Part shown: in pieces, positions 1 through 11,400 of the stretch
Layout: each line of letters begins with the position of its first letter
How positions within the stretch are numbered: the stretch's first letter is position 1
Assembly: GCA_022605955.1 (NCBI GenBank)
Contig: JAKCOZ010000022.1
Span: 1,054,001 to 1,118,000 of the forward strand
Reading direction: 5' to 3'
Length of the DNA stretch: 64,000 nt
Source: Rallus limicola
Lineage: Eukaryota > Chordata > Aves > Gruiformes > Rallidae
Program-made: the position numbers and the translations under genes
The notes under the pieces: model-generated
Told to the model about the DNA's origin: nothing
Databases searched by the model: none
Seen by the model: only the letters and a program-made list of their open reading frames with translations

Positions 1-114
1 CCTGTGCCAGGGTCTCACCACCCTTAGAGGGAAGAACTTCTGCCTAAGGTCTCATCTAACCCTGCCCTGCTCGAGTTTCAACCATCACCTCTCATCCTGT
101 CACTCCCTGGCCTT

Positions 115-475
115 ACAAACAGTCCTGCCCAGCTTTCCTGTAGGTCCCTCAGGAACCGCAAAGGTTGGAGCTCTCCCTGAGCCTTCTTCAGGCTGAACCA
201 GCCCAGCTCTCACAGCCTGTCTCTGCAGCAGAGATGCTCCAGCCCTTGGATAGTCCTCGTGGCCTCCTCTGGCCCAGTTCCAAGAGGTCCATGTCCTCCT
301 TGTGCTGAGGGCTCCAGAGCTGGATGCAGCACTGCAGGGGAGGTGTCCCCAGAGTAAAACAGGGGGACAATCCCCTCTCTTGATATGCTGGCCCCACTCC
401 TTGGGCTGCAGCCCAGGATGCAATGGGCCTGCTGGGCTCTGAAGGCATATTGCTGGCTCCTGTCCAGCTTTGTCC
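115..475 (-). mobile_element. CR1 LINE fragment, 5'-truncated, in a TMEM8A intron
   Basis: The + strand reads as the reverse complement of the 3' half of an avian CR1 non-LTR retrotransposon. Recognisable blocks are the 'aggctgaaccagcccagctc' stretch near 190, 'gatgctccagcccttgga' near 232 and 'cgtggcctcctctggccc' near 258. The far end matches the CR1 segment upstream of these ('gggctgcagcccaggatgca', 402-421). Divergence is moderate, and neither the very 3' repeat tail nor an intact reverse transcriptase is present. It lies in the intron upstream of the penultimate TMEM8A exon. The boundaries are estimated by eye. Confidence 0.8.
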
Positions 476-709
476 CAAGAGTTTGGATCATGAGCCTGCA
501 TGCTGGCAGGGACTGGGCCAGAAGGGACTGAGACATGTGGGGAGGGTTTGTGGGCCCTCTGCTTTATTTACCCCGCAAAGATTCAGCTCCCAGGTCTCAT
601 GCACAGGCAGGGTGAGTGACAGGACATGAGGTCTCCCAGCTCCAGCACAGCTGGCTGTGCTCTGGTGGCAGGTGAGCTCCTGACAATAGTGGTGGCATCT
701 CCTTCCCAG

Positions 710-1372
710 GTCCTCTTCATCCTGGGGACCCTGTTAATAGCCATGTCCCTGCAGCTGGACCGCAGAGGGGTGTGGAACATGATGGGTCCCTGCCTCTTCG
801 CCCTTGTCGTCATGATGGCAGCGTGGGTAAGTGGGGGCAGCCAGGCAGGGCCTGTTGCCCAGTGCTCTGCTCTGGGAATGGTGCTGGCGGGGCTTGGGTG
901 CTGCAGCTGGATCCGGCCTCTTGCCTGCATGCAGTGGGGGAGGCTGAATTCCTCAGGGGCTCCAGGCACATCTTGCTGTGAGGCTGTCAGATCCTCCTGG
1001 AGCAGGATCCTCCTGCTTACCCCAGCCCAAGCTTCTGGTGGGTGATTTACCCCTTCCACACTCTGGCTTCTCCAGGTTTACCATGGAGTGAAGCGCAAAC
1101 GCTGCTACCCCTCCTCGTGGAAGCGCTGGGTTTTCTACCTCCTCCCAGGGATCACCTTGGCTTTCATTGCCATCTCAGTATATGCATTCATGGAAACCAA
1201 TGAGAACTACTACTACACGCACAGCATCTGGCACGTGCTGGTGGCTTCCAGCGTCGCTTTCCTGCTTCCTCCTCGGGACAAGCATAAGAAGCCCTGGGCC
1301 TGGTCGCAGAAGCTCACCTGTCGTTACCAGATCTGCCAGAACGACCGCGAGGAGCTCTACGCTGTGACCTGA
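710..1372 (+). CDS. PGAP6: TMEM8A/PGAP6, last two coding exons (partial, 3' end of gene)
   Basis: C-terminal end of TMEM8A (PGAP6), a multi-pass membrane protein of the CREST hydrolase superfamily. It is described as a GPI-specific phospholipase A2 that sheds GPI-anchored proteins such as CRIPTO at the cell surface. Coding exons are 710-826 (39 codons, after a cttcccag acceptor, donor gtaagt at 827) and 1076-1372 (98 codons plus TGA, after ctccag). Both junctions are phase 0. The first exon encodes two hydrophobic helices around the LDRRGVWN motif. The last encodes a further membrane helix and then HSIWH (nt 1220-1234), which fits the HxxxH metal-site motif of CREST enzymes. The protein ends in YQICQNDREELYAVT, the tail I recall for TMEM8A; TMEM8B ends differently. 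Upstream exons lie outside the window. The assignment to TMEM8A over TMEM8B rests on this tail and on the adjacent MRPL28. Confidence 0.93.
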
Positions 1373-2740
1373 GCTGCTCAGCTCCCGGCCGTGGAGGAGG
1401 AGGGCTGCAGGAGGCTGCCCTGTGCCTGGGCCACCCCGCTCTCGCACACCAGCAGTCCTCTCATGCGCTCGTTCACTGGCTGGGAGGGCGCAGAGTGGAC
1501 TGGGTTTAAAGATGAAGGTGGTGGACTTGTCTTGCCAAGGCAAGTCTGAGGCCAGCTCTTGTTTCTCTGCTGGGATGGGGCAGGTTCTTCGCAGTTTTAG
1601 ATCAAGGAATAGTCTGCCTCCTCTCCCCCCTCCTCCCCATGGCCTCAGGGGAAGTGGCCAACCCTCCTTCCCATCCTTCTGTGTGCGTGAGGCTCGGGCT
1701 TAGCCCACGCCGAGCTGGAGCAGAGCTGTGGTTGCTGTGCCCTGGCTGCACCTGCTGCCTGAGCAGAGGGCTGTGGGCTGGGGATTCCCTGGCCGTGCTG
1801 CAGCCCAAGAGAAGAGTGGATTTCTTCTGGCTTGGGGGGCAAATGCTGCCACATGCCCTTGGTGCTGACAGGGTGGGGGGGGGTAACCGATGCCAGCATG
1901 CGCTGGGCTCGTGGCTGCCATCTCTGTGTGTGCCTGGAGCCACTCCCTGTGAAACCGCTGGTGCTGCCCCTGCCCAGTCCTGATCTGGGGGCCAGAGAGG
2001 TGTTGGGATTTGGGCCCTAGATTCAGGACCACGTGTGGTGGGAATGGGGGAAAAACCACCAGCGTGGGGGTGTGGAGAGGTACCAGCAGCATCTTGCGCA
2101 CAGCAGAGCAGGGCTTAGTCTCAGCTTCACTTTAGCCCTCTAGCCTGTCTGAAAGCAGCAAGACTGCTGCACCGTGCCCCTTCCTCTCTGGATGTTCAGG
2201 TATTCATTGTCTTCCTCCCTTTTCTATGGCTCTGGAGTGCACGCAGCTCTGCCCAGGCACCACAGGCAGTCTGGGATGGCATCTGAGCTGCTGCCCTGCT
2301 CCTCAGCCTGCCGTGCTGTGGGGTCTGGATGTGCCGGGGCACTCCGGCTTCATCCCACCCTGGCCACCACCATCCCTGGGGGCTCCCCGGATGACTGTGT
2401 TCTCCCTTGCAGCGTCTGTCTCACCTCTGCCTTACTGCAGGGCATGGGAAAGCACGGGCAGAGCCTAACAACCAAGGCACATGGCTTTGCCCATCCTCAT
2501 TCCATAGATAAGGGCTCAAATCCCTCATTCCCTCTTGGTTCCTTGCTGCGGGGAGCCCATCCACGCAGCCCCTCCGCCGGCTTTGGGGAGGAAGGAGCAA
2601 GTAATGAAGGATTTGCCTCCTAGCTTGTAGGAAACAGGGTTCTCTCTCTGCTTTGCGAAGCGCCAAGCCTCCCGTCCCGCTCTGCACTTTATCCTTCTCC
2701 GTCCCCTGCCTCGGTGAGTGTCTCAGCGGGCAAAGGGCAC
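1373..2740 (+). other. TMEM8A 3' UTR and short intergenic spacer
   Basis: Starts directly after the TMEM8A stop codon. I see no canonical AATAAA or ATTAAA before the MRPL28 promoter, so the 3' end of the transcript cannot be placed. The segment is GC-moderate, has no repeat I recognise and no coding exon with homology. Confidence 0.5.
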
Positions 2741-4000
2741 CCATGGCCCTGCTTCCCCTTTCGCTGCTGCCAGCCTCAGCCCCGCCGGCGGGCTGGGAAC
2801 GGGGGGGCTCGGGCCTGGCCTCCCATTTTTATCACTTTTAGGCACTTTCCCCCCACCCCCGCCCAGTGTGTTGGTTTGCACAGAAGCGCGGCGGTCCCGG
2901 TGCCCCCCGCAGCCGCGCCAGGTTGGGGCGCGGCCCGTGACCAGAGAAAGCAATAATTCCCTTCTCCCTTGGGGCGCGGGGGGGCTCGGGGCCGCGAGGC
3001 GAGGATGCTGCGGGGCGAGAGACCTGCTGCGAGGTGCCGGGTTCCCCCCCCCCCCCCGACGGGTGGGGGTTTGCCCGTGCCCCCGCGCTGGGTACCGGGG
3101 GGGGACATGACGGTAATTCTGTGGGTGTAATCTGAGCGAACTGATTGCGTGTGGGGGAAGAAATAGAAGGGGGAAACCCCGGGGGTAATCTTTCCTTCGC
3201 AGCCCGTCCCTGTGCTTTTTTCGCGCGGCGCCGCCGGGCCGGGAGAGGGTGCGGGAGGGCCCGGGATGCTGCGGGTCCGCGGGCGCGGAGCGGCCCCCGC
3301 CGGCCGCCGTAAGAGCCCCGCGCTGCGGGCGGTGGGAGGTGGAGCCGGCCGCAGGGGCGGCTGGGAGCGGAAGCGGGGCGGGAGGGGCCGCGCCGTGCCG
3401 GTGGAAGGGAGCGGGGCCTTGCCGGGGCCATGCCGCTGCACCGGTACCCGCCGCGGCTCTGGGCCGCGCTGCGGCTGCAGGAGGGCATCTGCGCGCGGCT
3501 GCCGCAGCACTACCTGGCCGCGCTGCGGGACGAGACGCCGCCCGCGCCCGTGCACTGGCGGCCGCAGGGGCTGAGCCACCGGCGGAACCCGCGCACCGGG
3601 CAGCGCGAGCGCGTGCAGGACGTGCCGGTGGTGCCGTACCTGCCGCCCGCCGCGCACGAGGGGCTCTGGGGCGGCGAGGGATGGGTCCGCGGCTTCCGCT
3701 ACGCGCGCAACGACAAGGTGAGCGTCGCGGCACCGGGCGGGGAGCGGGCCTTCCCCTGGGCCCGACCGCGGGTCCTGACCGGCGGCCCTGGGCCCTGACC
3801 GGCATCCCTGCCCGCGGGCCGTGCCCAGCTCTCCACCAGGCTGCCCAAGACGTGGAAGCCGCAGCTGCTGGAGCGGCAGCTGTACAGCGAGATCCTGGAC
3901 ACCACGCTCACCGTCACCGTCACCATGCGCACGCTCGACCTCATCGACGAGGCCTACGGCTTCGACTTCTACATCCTCAAGGTGAGGGCCCCGTGCCACC
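2740..4000 (+). promoter_or_regulatory. CpG island covering the MRPL28 promoter and first exons
   Basis: Dense CpG dinucleotides and G/C runs begin about 700 bp upstream of the MRPL28 start codon and continue through exons 1 and 2. A run of 14 C (3044-3057) and several G-runs lie in the upstream part. GC-box-like elements and a GCGGAAGC ETS-like motif (about 3367-3374) sit within 70 bp of the ATG. No TATA box is evident. This is the usual layout of a housekeeping promoter, including those of nuclear genes for mitochondrial proteins. Confidence 0.7.
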
Positions 4001-5993
4001 CTCCGCTGCCGTCAGCGAGCACCCGGCACCCTGGGATGGCAGCCCTGGCACGAGGGATAAGGGCTGCTGTCACGTTAATCCCAGCACAAGCCCTCTTGTA
4101 ACGCTTGGCCAGAGAGCCCCAGCAGCTCGCGGGTGAGCTGCCGGCGTTGCCTCTGTGCTGATCGACCTGTGCTCCCTGGCAGCCAGTCTTCTGGGAAGTT
4201 TAACCGCAAACTTTACCCTCCCTGTCCCAGACTCCAAAAGCTGACATGTGCTCGAAGCTCGGGATGGATTTGAAGCGAACAATGCTGCTGCGACTCGCGC
4301 GCCGGGACCCGAAGCTGCACCCTGATGATCCAGCCCGGAGAGAGGCCATCTATAACAAGTACCAGGTGGGGCCTGCTGCGGTGTTGGCCAGGTTGCCCTC
4401 CTTTCTCTTGGGGCCGCTAAACTCTCTGTGGGTTGTTTGAGAAGACAACAGCCTGGGGTTTTGCTGCTGTTGAGGTCAGCAAGGGCCTGCAGTTAGCACC
4501 GGTAGGAGCTGACAGCAGCGAGAGATTGTTCCACTGCTGAGGTGAGGGGCCTGGACTGCCCATGTGCAGTCTAATTCTTCACAGCTGGTGACAGGTGATA
4601 CCATAGAATCACCACTGGCATCTCCTGTCTGCGGAGTGGTGCTGAGAAACAGCCCTAGAGCTACTTGTGGGAGAGGCACAGCACTGGGCACGACTGCTGA
4701 GAGGGAAGCAAGGACCCTCACAAGGGGAAAAGGAGAGAGAGGAAGTGGACCTCCATTGCTAGAAGAGAAGGAATAGTGTTTTCAGCTTTCTCTGTAGCAG
4801 CATTCATTCTCGATTGCATATCTGTGAGTGTCAGGCGTAGAGAGAACACGCTTCTTGGTCACCTAAAAGGCTGTGCCACCTGCTCCTTTTATTGCAGGAA
4901 TTCGCCATCCCAGAAGAGGAAGCCGAGTGGGTTGGCTTGAGTTTAGAGGAGGCAATAGAAAAACAGAGGCTCCTAGAAAAGAAGGTGAGTTCCTAAGGCC
5001 GCATTTAGCACTGAGGTGTCTTATCTGTGCCAGACTGCACAGCCAGCTGGTCTCTCTGAGCCGTGGAAGCGGTGCTCCTTAACTCCTGAGTGACCACATG
5101 AGCCCAGGTAAATCTGGGTGCCCAAAATGTGGGGCTGAGTTAAAGCACATTGTGAAACCAGGTCTCCCCGTCAGGGAAGAGAGCTATAGGGGTATGGCTC
5201 ATAACTTCTGCCCAGTTGCTTGAACACTTTTGCCTTTGGTTGCCTTCTGCTGTTCTAGTCTTCTGAAACACAGATATAAGCTCAGAGCTCCAGAGTCACC
5301 GAGTTGGTGACCCTCTGTTGCCGCTGCTTGCTCCTTACAAGGAACATACAGAGGAGCGTGTACCAGAGAGCTGCTGGGGGGGCAAGGGGGTGTTTCTGGG
5401 TGATGGTTCCTCCAGACATGTTGGTTCCTGCGGGGCTGCAGTGGGAGCAGAGAGGTCAGGGCACTGCCCGCATGCGGTGGCTCTGGGCCACCAGCCCCTT
5501 GAGGCACTGGCTTCTTCAGGGGGTGCATTCACCCCATTCAGTCCAGCTCTGACTGACAGTGACACAGGGAGGTAGGGAATCATTTTCAGAAGGAAGAAGA
5601 TCCCCAGCTGCTCCTGCTGATTCCCATATGTGGGCAGCATTGGGAAAGCTGCTGAATGTCCCACGCAGGCGCCCAGCATCTCTGAGGCAAGGCTGCAGGA
5701 CAGAGCTGCATCTGGAGGAGGGGCTGCCTTGTTTGGGTGCTGAAAAATAACCCCCAACATCACCATCTCCCTGTAACGTTAGCAGTTAGGGCTCCTGCTG
5801 CCCCTGCTCCCTGGGCTCGTCAGTACGCCTCAGCCCTCACTGTTGCTGCGATGCACTCTGAAGTGATTTATCCTCTGCTGTGTTTCAGGACCCTGTCCCG
5901 CTCTTCAAGGTGTATGCTGAAGAGCTCGTCAGTCAGCTGAAGGAACAGGCGCAGCAGAAGGAACAGGCGCAGCAAAAGGAGAGGAACCTTTAG
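3430..5993 (+). CDS. MRPL28: MRPL28, mitochondrial large ribosomal subunit protein bL28m (complete, 5 exons)
   Basis: Nuclear gene for bL28m, a component of the 39S subunit of the mitochondrial ribosome in the matrix. Coding exons are 3430-3717, 3829-3981, 4231-4365, 4898-4984 and 5889-5993 (TAG 5991-5993). All junctions are phase 0 with GT-AG introns of 111, 249, 532 and 904 bp. The product is 255 aa, within one residue of the human length as I recall it. Recognisable blocks are the start MPLHRYP, LWGGEGW (residues 79-85), [13 protein letters not shown] (about 128-140), GMDLKR in exon 3, and [14 protein letters not shown] opening exon 4 at residue 193. The start has a GGGGCC context and matches the N-terminus of human MRPL28. 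Exon 1 is extremely GC-rich. The C-terminus carries a duplicated EQAQQK hexapeptide (see the repeat entry). The gene lies about 2 kb downstream of TMEM8A in the same orientation. Confidence 0.97.
5943..5978 (+). repeat. 18-bp tandem duplication in the last MRPL28 exon
   Basis: Two adjacent 18-bp units (5943-5960 and 5961-5978) differ at one base. They encode EQAQQK twice, lengthening the glutamine-rich C-terminal tail in frame. They lie in the terminal tail, not in the conserved core. Confidence 0.9.
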
Positions 5994-6259
5994 GGCAAAA
6001 GCTCTGCCACGGGTCAAGCTTCGGGGTTTGGCACGTCCTGTCGTGTGTGCCCAGGGGCCGTGTGAAGAGCCTGCCCCAGGAGCATGTCACCCTTACTGAG
6101 TCTAGTGACAGCCAAAGTTCAGTAGGGAACTGTTCGTGCAGGCTGAGGGAGGAATTCCTGTGCTGTGGGTTTAGGAAGTGTCCCCATACAGTTGGCTTAA
6201 CGCAGCTCTTCTGTCTGTGTGTGTAGCTGGCAGCTGGTGAGAGCCCGATCCTGATACAC

Positions 6260-6265
6260 AATACA
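6260..6265 (+). terminator. Possible variant polyadenylation signal of MRPL28
   Basis: AATACA lies about 270 bp after the stop codon. It is followed by a T/G-rich stretch ('gttgttttctg' near 6286) typical of downstream cleavage elements. No canonical AATAAA is present in the first 600 bp of 3' flank. Inferred from motif and spacing only. Confidence 0.35.
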
Positions 6266-6884
6266 CATTGTGAGAATACCCCTGAGTTGTTTTCTGACGC
6301 TCGTTGCTCTCCAGTCTGTTCTGGCAGGGACTGGGGACACGGTGGTGGTGGTGTGGCTTGGACACATGCTCAGCTCCCACAGCAGTGACCAGCGTGCCCT
6401 GAAAGTGTGCCCCAGAACCTGCCTCAGCGGGCCTGCCACCACAGGTGGAGGGCCACTGGCTGCTCTGCTCCCTCTGACCCCGTGGCTCCTGACACACTTT
6501 CTCTTCAACATTAGCGACTCTTACATCTTCCTAAAAACACAGTGGGATCAGGTGTTAAAGCCGCTGTCCCTGTCTGGTGATGAGGGACAGAAAGTCTTGG
6601 TGTAGTCATGCGCTGGTGAGCAGCACTGGGCAGCACTGTCAGTGTCTGAGCTTCATGGCCCTGCAGTGGGTTTCTGGCTGGAGGAAGTGTCCTCTCCTCC
6701 CTTTCCCTTTGGCATGAGGTGAGGGATGAGCACAGGGCTTGTGGAATGGGCCTTGTATGAGCTGTGTGTGGATTGTCGCTTGCCCTGGAAGAGACTTTGC
6801 CATAACCCCAGCATGGAAGGGCAAGTGCACTGTCCCATGGCCACTGGATCCATGATGAGAGAGAAACTGGGCTTAGAGCAGCAA

Positions 6885-6945
6885 GGGGGTTGGAGCTCTA
6901 TGATCCTTGGGGTCCCTTCCAACCCATGCCATTCTGTGATTCTAT
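6885..6945 (+). mobile_element. CR1 LINE 3' terminus
   Basis: About 60 bp match the extreme 3' end of CR1: 'gttggagctctatgatcctt', then 'cccttccaacc', ending in the characteristic 'attctgtgattctatg' tail. The rest of the element is missing. Confidence 0.8.
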
Positions 6946-7354
6946 GTGGCTGGTGCCCTCTGCACTGGAATGGAGTATGGCCACAGGGGAGAGGGAATTC
7001 CCTGCATGTAACCATCTGCCTGGAAGATTTGAGGGAGCAGTGCTGCAGCAGAGGTCACTGGGGGGGCTCTGTGGGGCTGCACTGGGTGCCTGGGGCGAGG
7101 GAGCTGCTTGAGCCAGATGCAATCTCAGTGGCGGTGTTCCACGATTTCCCTGCTGCCTTCTGGGCCAGGGAAGAGGTTGGAGCCCGCAGGTGAGCGTGGC
7201 ATGGCTGTGCAGCCCCTGGCCAGTACAGCTGGTGGGTCAGGGGCTGCACTGTCTGTGCGGGGAACGAGCTGGGTGGCAGAAGCTGGGTGTGCCCAGTTTG
7301 CAGACACATCTCCCCTCCAGCGAGTCCGGGTTCTCTGGAGCAGACTGGCACAGA

Positions 7355-7600
7355 AGGTCACATTTGCCTAATTAATGATTTTGTCACTAGGCCAGCACAA
7401 TGACATTTGCTTATCTTCTCCCTCTTCCGCAATGAACCCAAGCCGGAAACTGCTGCCCGGCTCCTTGGGGACCCTGACACTCTGCCCTCGTTAGAGATAA
7501 TTAGCTGGGACAAGCTCCTTGTTTGACAGCTCTGCTCATCATTAGGGCTGGCGCGGCTCATGCATTTTAATGTGGCTCTGAGCAGAGCTCCAGACTCTGC
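7355..7600. promoter_or_regulatory. Candidate conserved non-coding element (homeobox/GATA-like motifs)
   Basis: An AT-rich island in GC-rich surroundings. It contains several homeodomain core motifs (TAATTAATGA at about 7369, ATAATTAGC at about 7497, CATTAG at about 7541) and GATA-type sites (CTTATC near 7410, AGATAA near 7494). No open frame or repeat explains it. The call is compositional; no alignment was possible. Confidence 0.3.
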
Positions 7601-8439
7601 TCTGGCCTGGCCCACTCTATAGCTCTGCTAAAACGTACTGGTGTGGGTCTGGCCTCTCAGAACCCCTGCAGAGGGTCCCTGAGTGCTTCTGGGTGCTGGG
7701 GGGATTTGGGGGTGCTGAATGGGTGATTACCTTCCAGCTGTGTGGGCTGTGTCTCTCCGAGAGGGAGAACTCCAGCTGTATGTCCTCCCAGCTGCGCCGC
7801 TGGTATCTCCCGTCCTTGAGGCTGGCTCTGATCTTCAGGGCCGCTCATTGCGCACGCTTGGCTGCGGCCTCAGAAGGTTTCCTGGGGGACGAGGGGTAGT
7901 GAGAGCTTTTGGATGGACATGGGGGAGGGCCCCCCGCGCCCCTGGGACGAGAGTAGCTGCAGGAGCTTCTCTGCAGGGAAGCTTTTAGGGCTGGGGTTAG
8001 TCCTACTCTCTTAGCTGGAGACCCCCCAGCCCCCGTGCTCTCACCCCCTGCTGCTCTGACACCTCCCCCGTGTTTCTTGCCCTGCAGCTGAGCTGGAAGT
8101 TGTGGGGAGCTTCCCCCTGGAATTGCCCTCCTGCTGGCTTGAGGCCAGGAATTCTGCTCATGGACCAGGGGGCGGCCACTTAGGAGAAGGTGCCACAGGG
8201 CTGGCTGGTTCTCAAAGCAGGGACAGAGCCCCTGCACAGCATTCGGGGTAGTTTGGACTGCGCTACCCCCAGCCAGGTCACTGTGAGGAGGTGGAGGAAC
8301 AGCTCAGGGCCATTGGTGCATGGCTAACGCCAGCCGCCGCAAGGATCCTGAGCTCTGCCACAGCACGCACAGCACATACCAATGCCGGGAGCAGGGACCC
8401 GGGGCTCACGAGGGCGTGCCAGCCACTGGCAGCCAGCCA

Positions 8440-8459
8440 GTGACCCTGCTCAGGGTCAC
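8440..8459. repeat. 20-bp palindrome with ER6-type nuclear receptor half-sites
   Basis: GTGACCCTG, two bases, then CAGGGTCAC form a perfect 9-bp inverted repeat. Read as transcription-factor sites it is TGACCC-N6-GGGTCA, an everted repeat with 6-bp spacing. Whether any receptor binds it is unknown. Confidence 0.6.
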
Positions 8460-11400
8460 CTTGCATTCGGCAGATTGAGAAATGGCTGGGGCAGAAGCAG
8501 GGACTGCCCAGAAGGGGAAGTGCCCAAAAATGATCTGGGCAAGGCAGCAATGAAAAGGAAAACCCCAAAGCAAAGTGGTAGGCTGAGGGCTGTGCTGCCC
8601 CATGGATGCTATTCCCAGGTGAGACAGCTGTTCCTCATTTGGTGGGTTTGTTTCCCTTTGCAGGGACTGCAGACAATTTGGGAGGGCTTCTGGCAGGGCC
8701 AGAAAACAGGGCTCATCATCCAAACCCAACCATCATGCTCTGCCTGAGGCTTTTGCTCCAGGTTCCTTGGCTGTCGCAGATAAGCATGGCTCAGCAGCAT
8801 GTCCGTAAGCACCAACAAGGGCCTGGAGCGCACGCCGCATCGTGCCAGGATCCCCCTGTGCTGCCAAGCTGTGAGCTCCCAAAAGCTGTGGCCAGGAACC
8901 CGCCTTGAAGGCCTCCTGCTGCAAGCATGTCCAGCAGTGACAGCCCTTCCCAGTGTCCCCAGGTCTGGGCTGTCCAACGGGAGGTGCAAAATGCTCCGTC
9001 AGCCCCCTGAAGCAGTGCAGCTCGGTGGGGGGTGGCCCCCCGTGCTGGGTGTTTTGCCTGCTCATGGTTTAAATAGAGGTGGGGGCGTTGGCTGGGACAG
9101 ATGAAACAAGGAGTGGACATGGCCACAAGCTGTCAGGCTGAGGTTGGAGATGAGGAAACCTTCCCCAGAGGCCACGGAACACTGGGAATGGTCAGGGCAG
9201 ATGGGGCTCCCCAAGTGAATGATGGTCTGGGCGCTGCCGCCAGTCTCCAGTGCTGGGGAGTGAGGAGGTCACCCTGGACTGCGAGATCCCTGCTTAATTC
9301 CTTCCTCAGGTAAGGAAAACTTCTTAATAGCACTGGCAAGCCTGCCACAAATCCCTGACTGTCCCCAGAAACGTGAGGGGGAGCTTGGAGGGAGCGTGGC
9401 ATTCACCCATCCCCAGATGCTGCACAGTAGAATCGCAAAACAGAGCTCACTCTGAGCAGCTTCTAGAGGCTACCCCACCTTGTGCAGATCCCCAAAGCAG
9501 CTGTCAGCTCCAGGGGGGGCTGTGCAATGGGCTGATGGAGGGGAAGGGCCCAGTCTGGACAAGCAGAGACTGGAGTCAAAGAGCCGAACAGTCGTCACCC
9601 TGTCTGAGGTTCTGTCTGCAGCCATGTGCTGACCTCCCTCTTCTCCATCCACCCAAGAAGGATCTGGTGCACCAGAAGAAGTGGCTGCAGGAGGGATGGT
9701 GGATTATTGGAGTGGCTGGCTGCATGCCACCAGGAGGAAGTGGTGGACAGCAGCCTGGCTCTGTGTGAGCATCTGGGCTGGCTGGCCTTGGGCACCAGTG
9801 AGCTGTGCCCAGCAGAAGGCCTGGCCATGCTCTGGGAGGGACCGTTACCTTGCCTGCTCCTGCTGTTCCTGACCCACTGCTCATCCCAGACGACAGCCCC
9901 AGGTCTACAGGGGCCAGGGCAGGCAATAGCGTGGCTGGTTCCCCGCTCCTGCCCTGGAGCTCTGCTGCAGGCAGGCCCCATGGCTCCAGAGGCAGCCTGG
10001 GGCTGGGCACAGGCTCCTGGATGGAGGGGGCTGGGGGCAGGTTGGGAGGGGATTGAGCTGTTGCAGTGAGGAGTCAGTAAGAAAAATCCTCAGAAAAATC
10101 TACATATGCAAATGCCCAAAGCATCTGCTCCTGCCTCCTACAGCTGTGGGCCGAGCTGGACTGGGGATGCTGGATCAGGGATGCTTGGCACACAGACGGG
10201 TGGGTGCGTGGAGCTCCCCCTTCCGCAGCTCCTGCTCCACGTCACAGGCTCGGATTGGGCTTCTCGGAGGTGTGGGGAAGGGCCAGGTGTGCGAGGGGTG
10301 GCCACACCACCGGGGCTAGGGTGCAGGCCCCCTTGCCTGGCTGGCCTCTGCTGCCTGTGAGCATCTCCATCGCCTGCCAGGCAGCCATTGCCATGGTAAC
10401 GCTGAAAATGGTGCCGATTTGGGCCGGTGAGAGCACTCTGATGACAGAGGTGGAAAATGGCATTCCCAAGGCAGGCACAGGGCTTTGCTCCCAGCTGCTT
10501 GGAGGAGATCCCTGTGGGATCCCTGAGGATGCATGCCCCAAGCTAGGGGGGTGGCAGAGGGAGCATGCGGGCTGGGGAGTGGGAGCAGCTGTTAGAGGGC
10601 TTCTGCAACAGCGCTCCTGGCATGGACAGGGCTGGTACCACAGAGCTCTTCCTGGGGAAGGGATGCGCAAAGCCTCCCTGGCCGGTGGCTGACCATGGGC
10701 TCCGAAGTAGCCTCGGGGCTGGTATGAGGGATGCTGCAGGTGTTTCATGGAGCTGCATCCTCACCCCAGAGGTCAGAGCCGACTGGCACCGTGCTGGTGT
10801 TCTGTGTAGCTGCTGCTGTTAGGGATCCTTGCTGCATGGGTTCATGAGGACAGCTCACTGGGGTACCGGCAGACTGGGTTCTCCACTGTGCCCCTGTATA
10901 AAGACTGAGCCCTACCTGCGGCTCAGGCCCCGGCGCCTGGTGAGGTGCTTCCACAGCTCCTCCTGGTCAGCCCACAGCTCCTGGCCCTGAGCAAGCAGGT
11001 CCCATTGGCAAACCCACCCCGCCCTTTTCCCAGCTGTCGGATGGGTGCCCTTGGGGGGAGGTTGGCGAGATCCTGGTGTGGGAGCTGGGGTGGTGGGTGC
11101 GCATGGCTAAAGCCATGACGGCGCACAGCCGAAACCTGGCTTGGGAGCCTGAGAGCCGAAGGGTTGCCATGGGAACCGCCAGAGGATGCTAAGAGGATGT
11201 TCAGGAGGCCAGCCAGCATAGATCCACGGCCTTGGTGCCTGCGCCGGGCTGAGCCGCAAGTGCTTCCAATGCCCTTCCCCGAGAGCCCATGGGACCTGGA
11301 GCAGCACCAGCTCATCTCCCACTTTCCAGCCGAGCCCAAGGGTGCTCCACACAGGAGATGCCTTTGCAGATGACAGAGCATAAGTGGGAGAGCAGCCCCG

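Noticed and set aside
2723..3999. Long minus-strand open frames (360 and 407 codons) across the MRPL28 promoter and exons 1-2
   Set aside because: They are Pro/Arg/Ala-rich shadows of a CpG island and of MRPL28 exons on the opposite strand, with no domain content.
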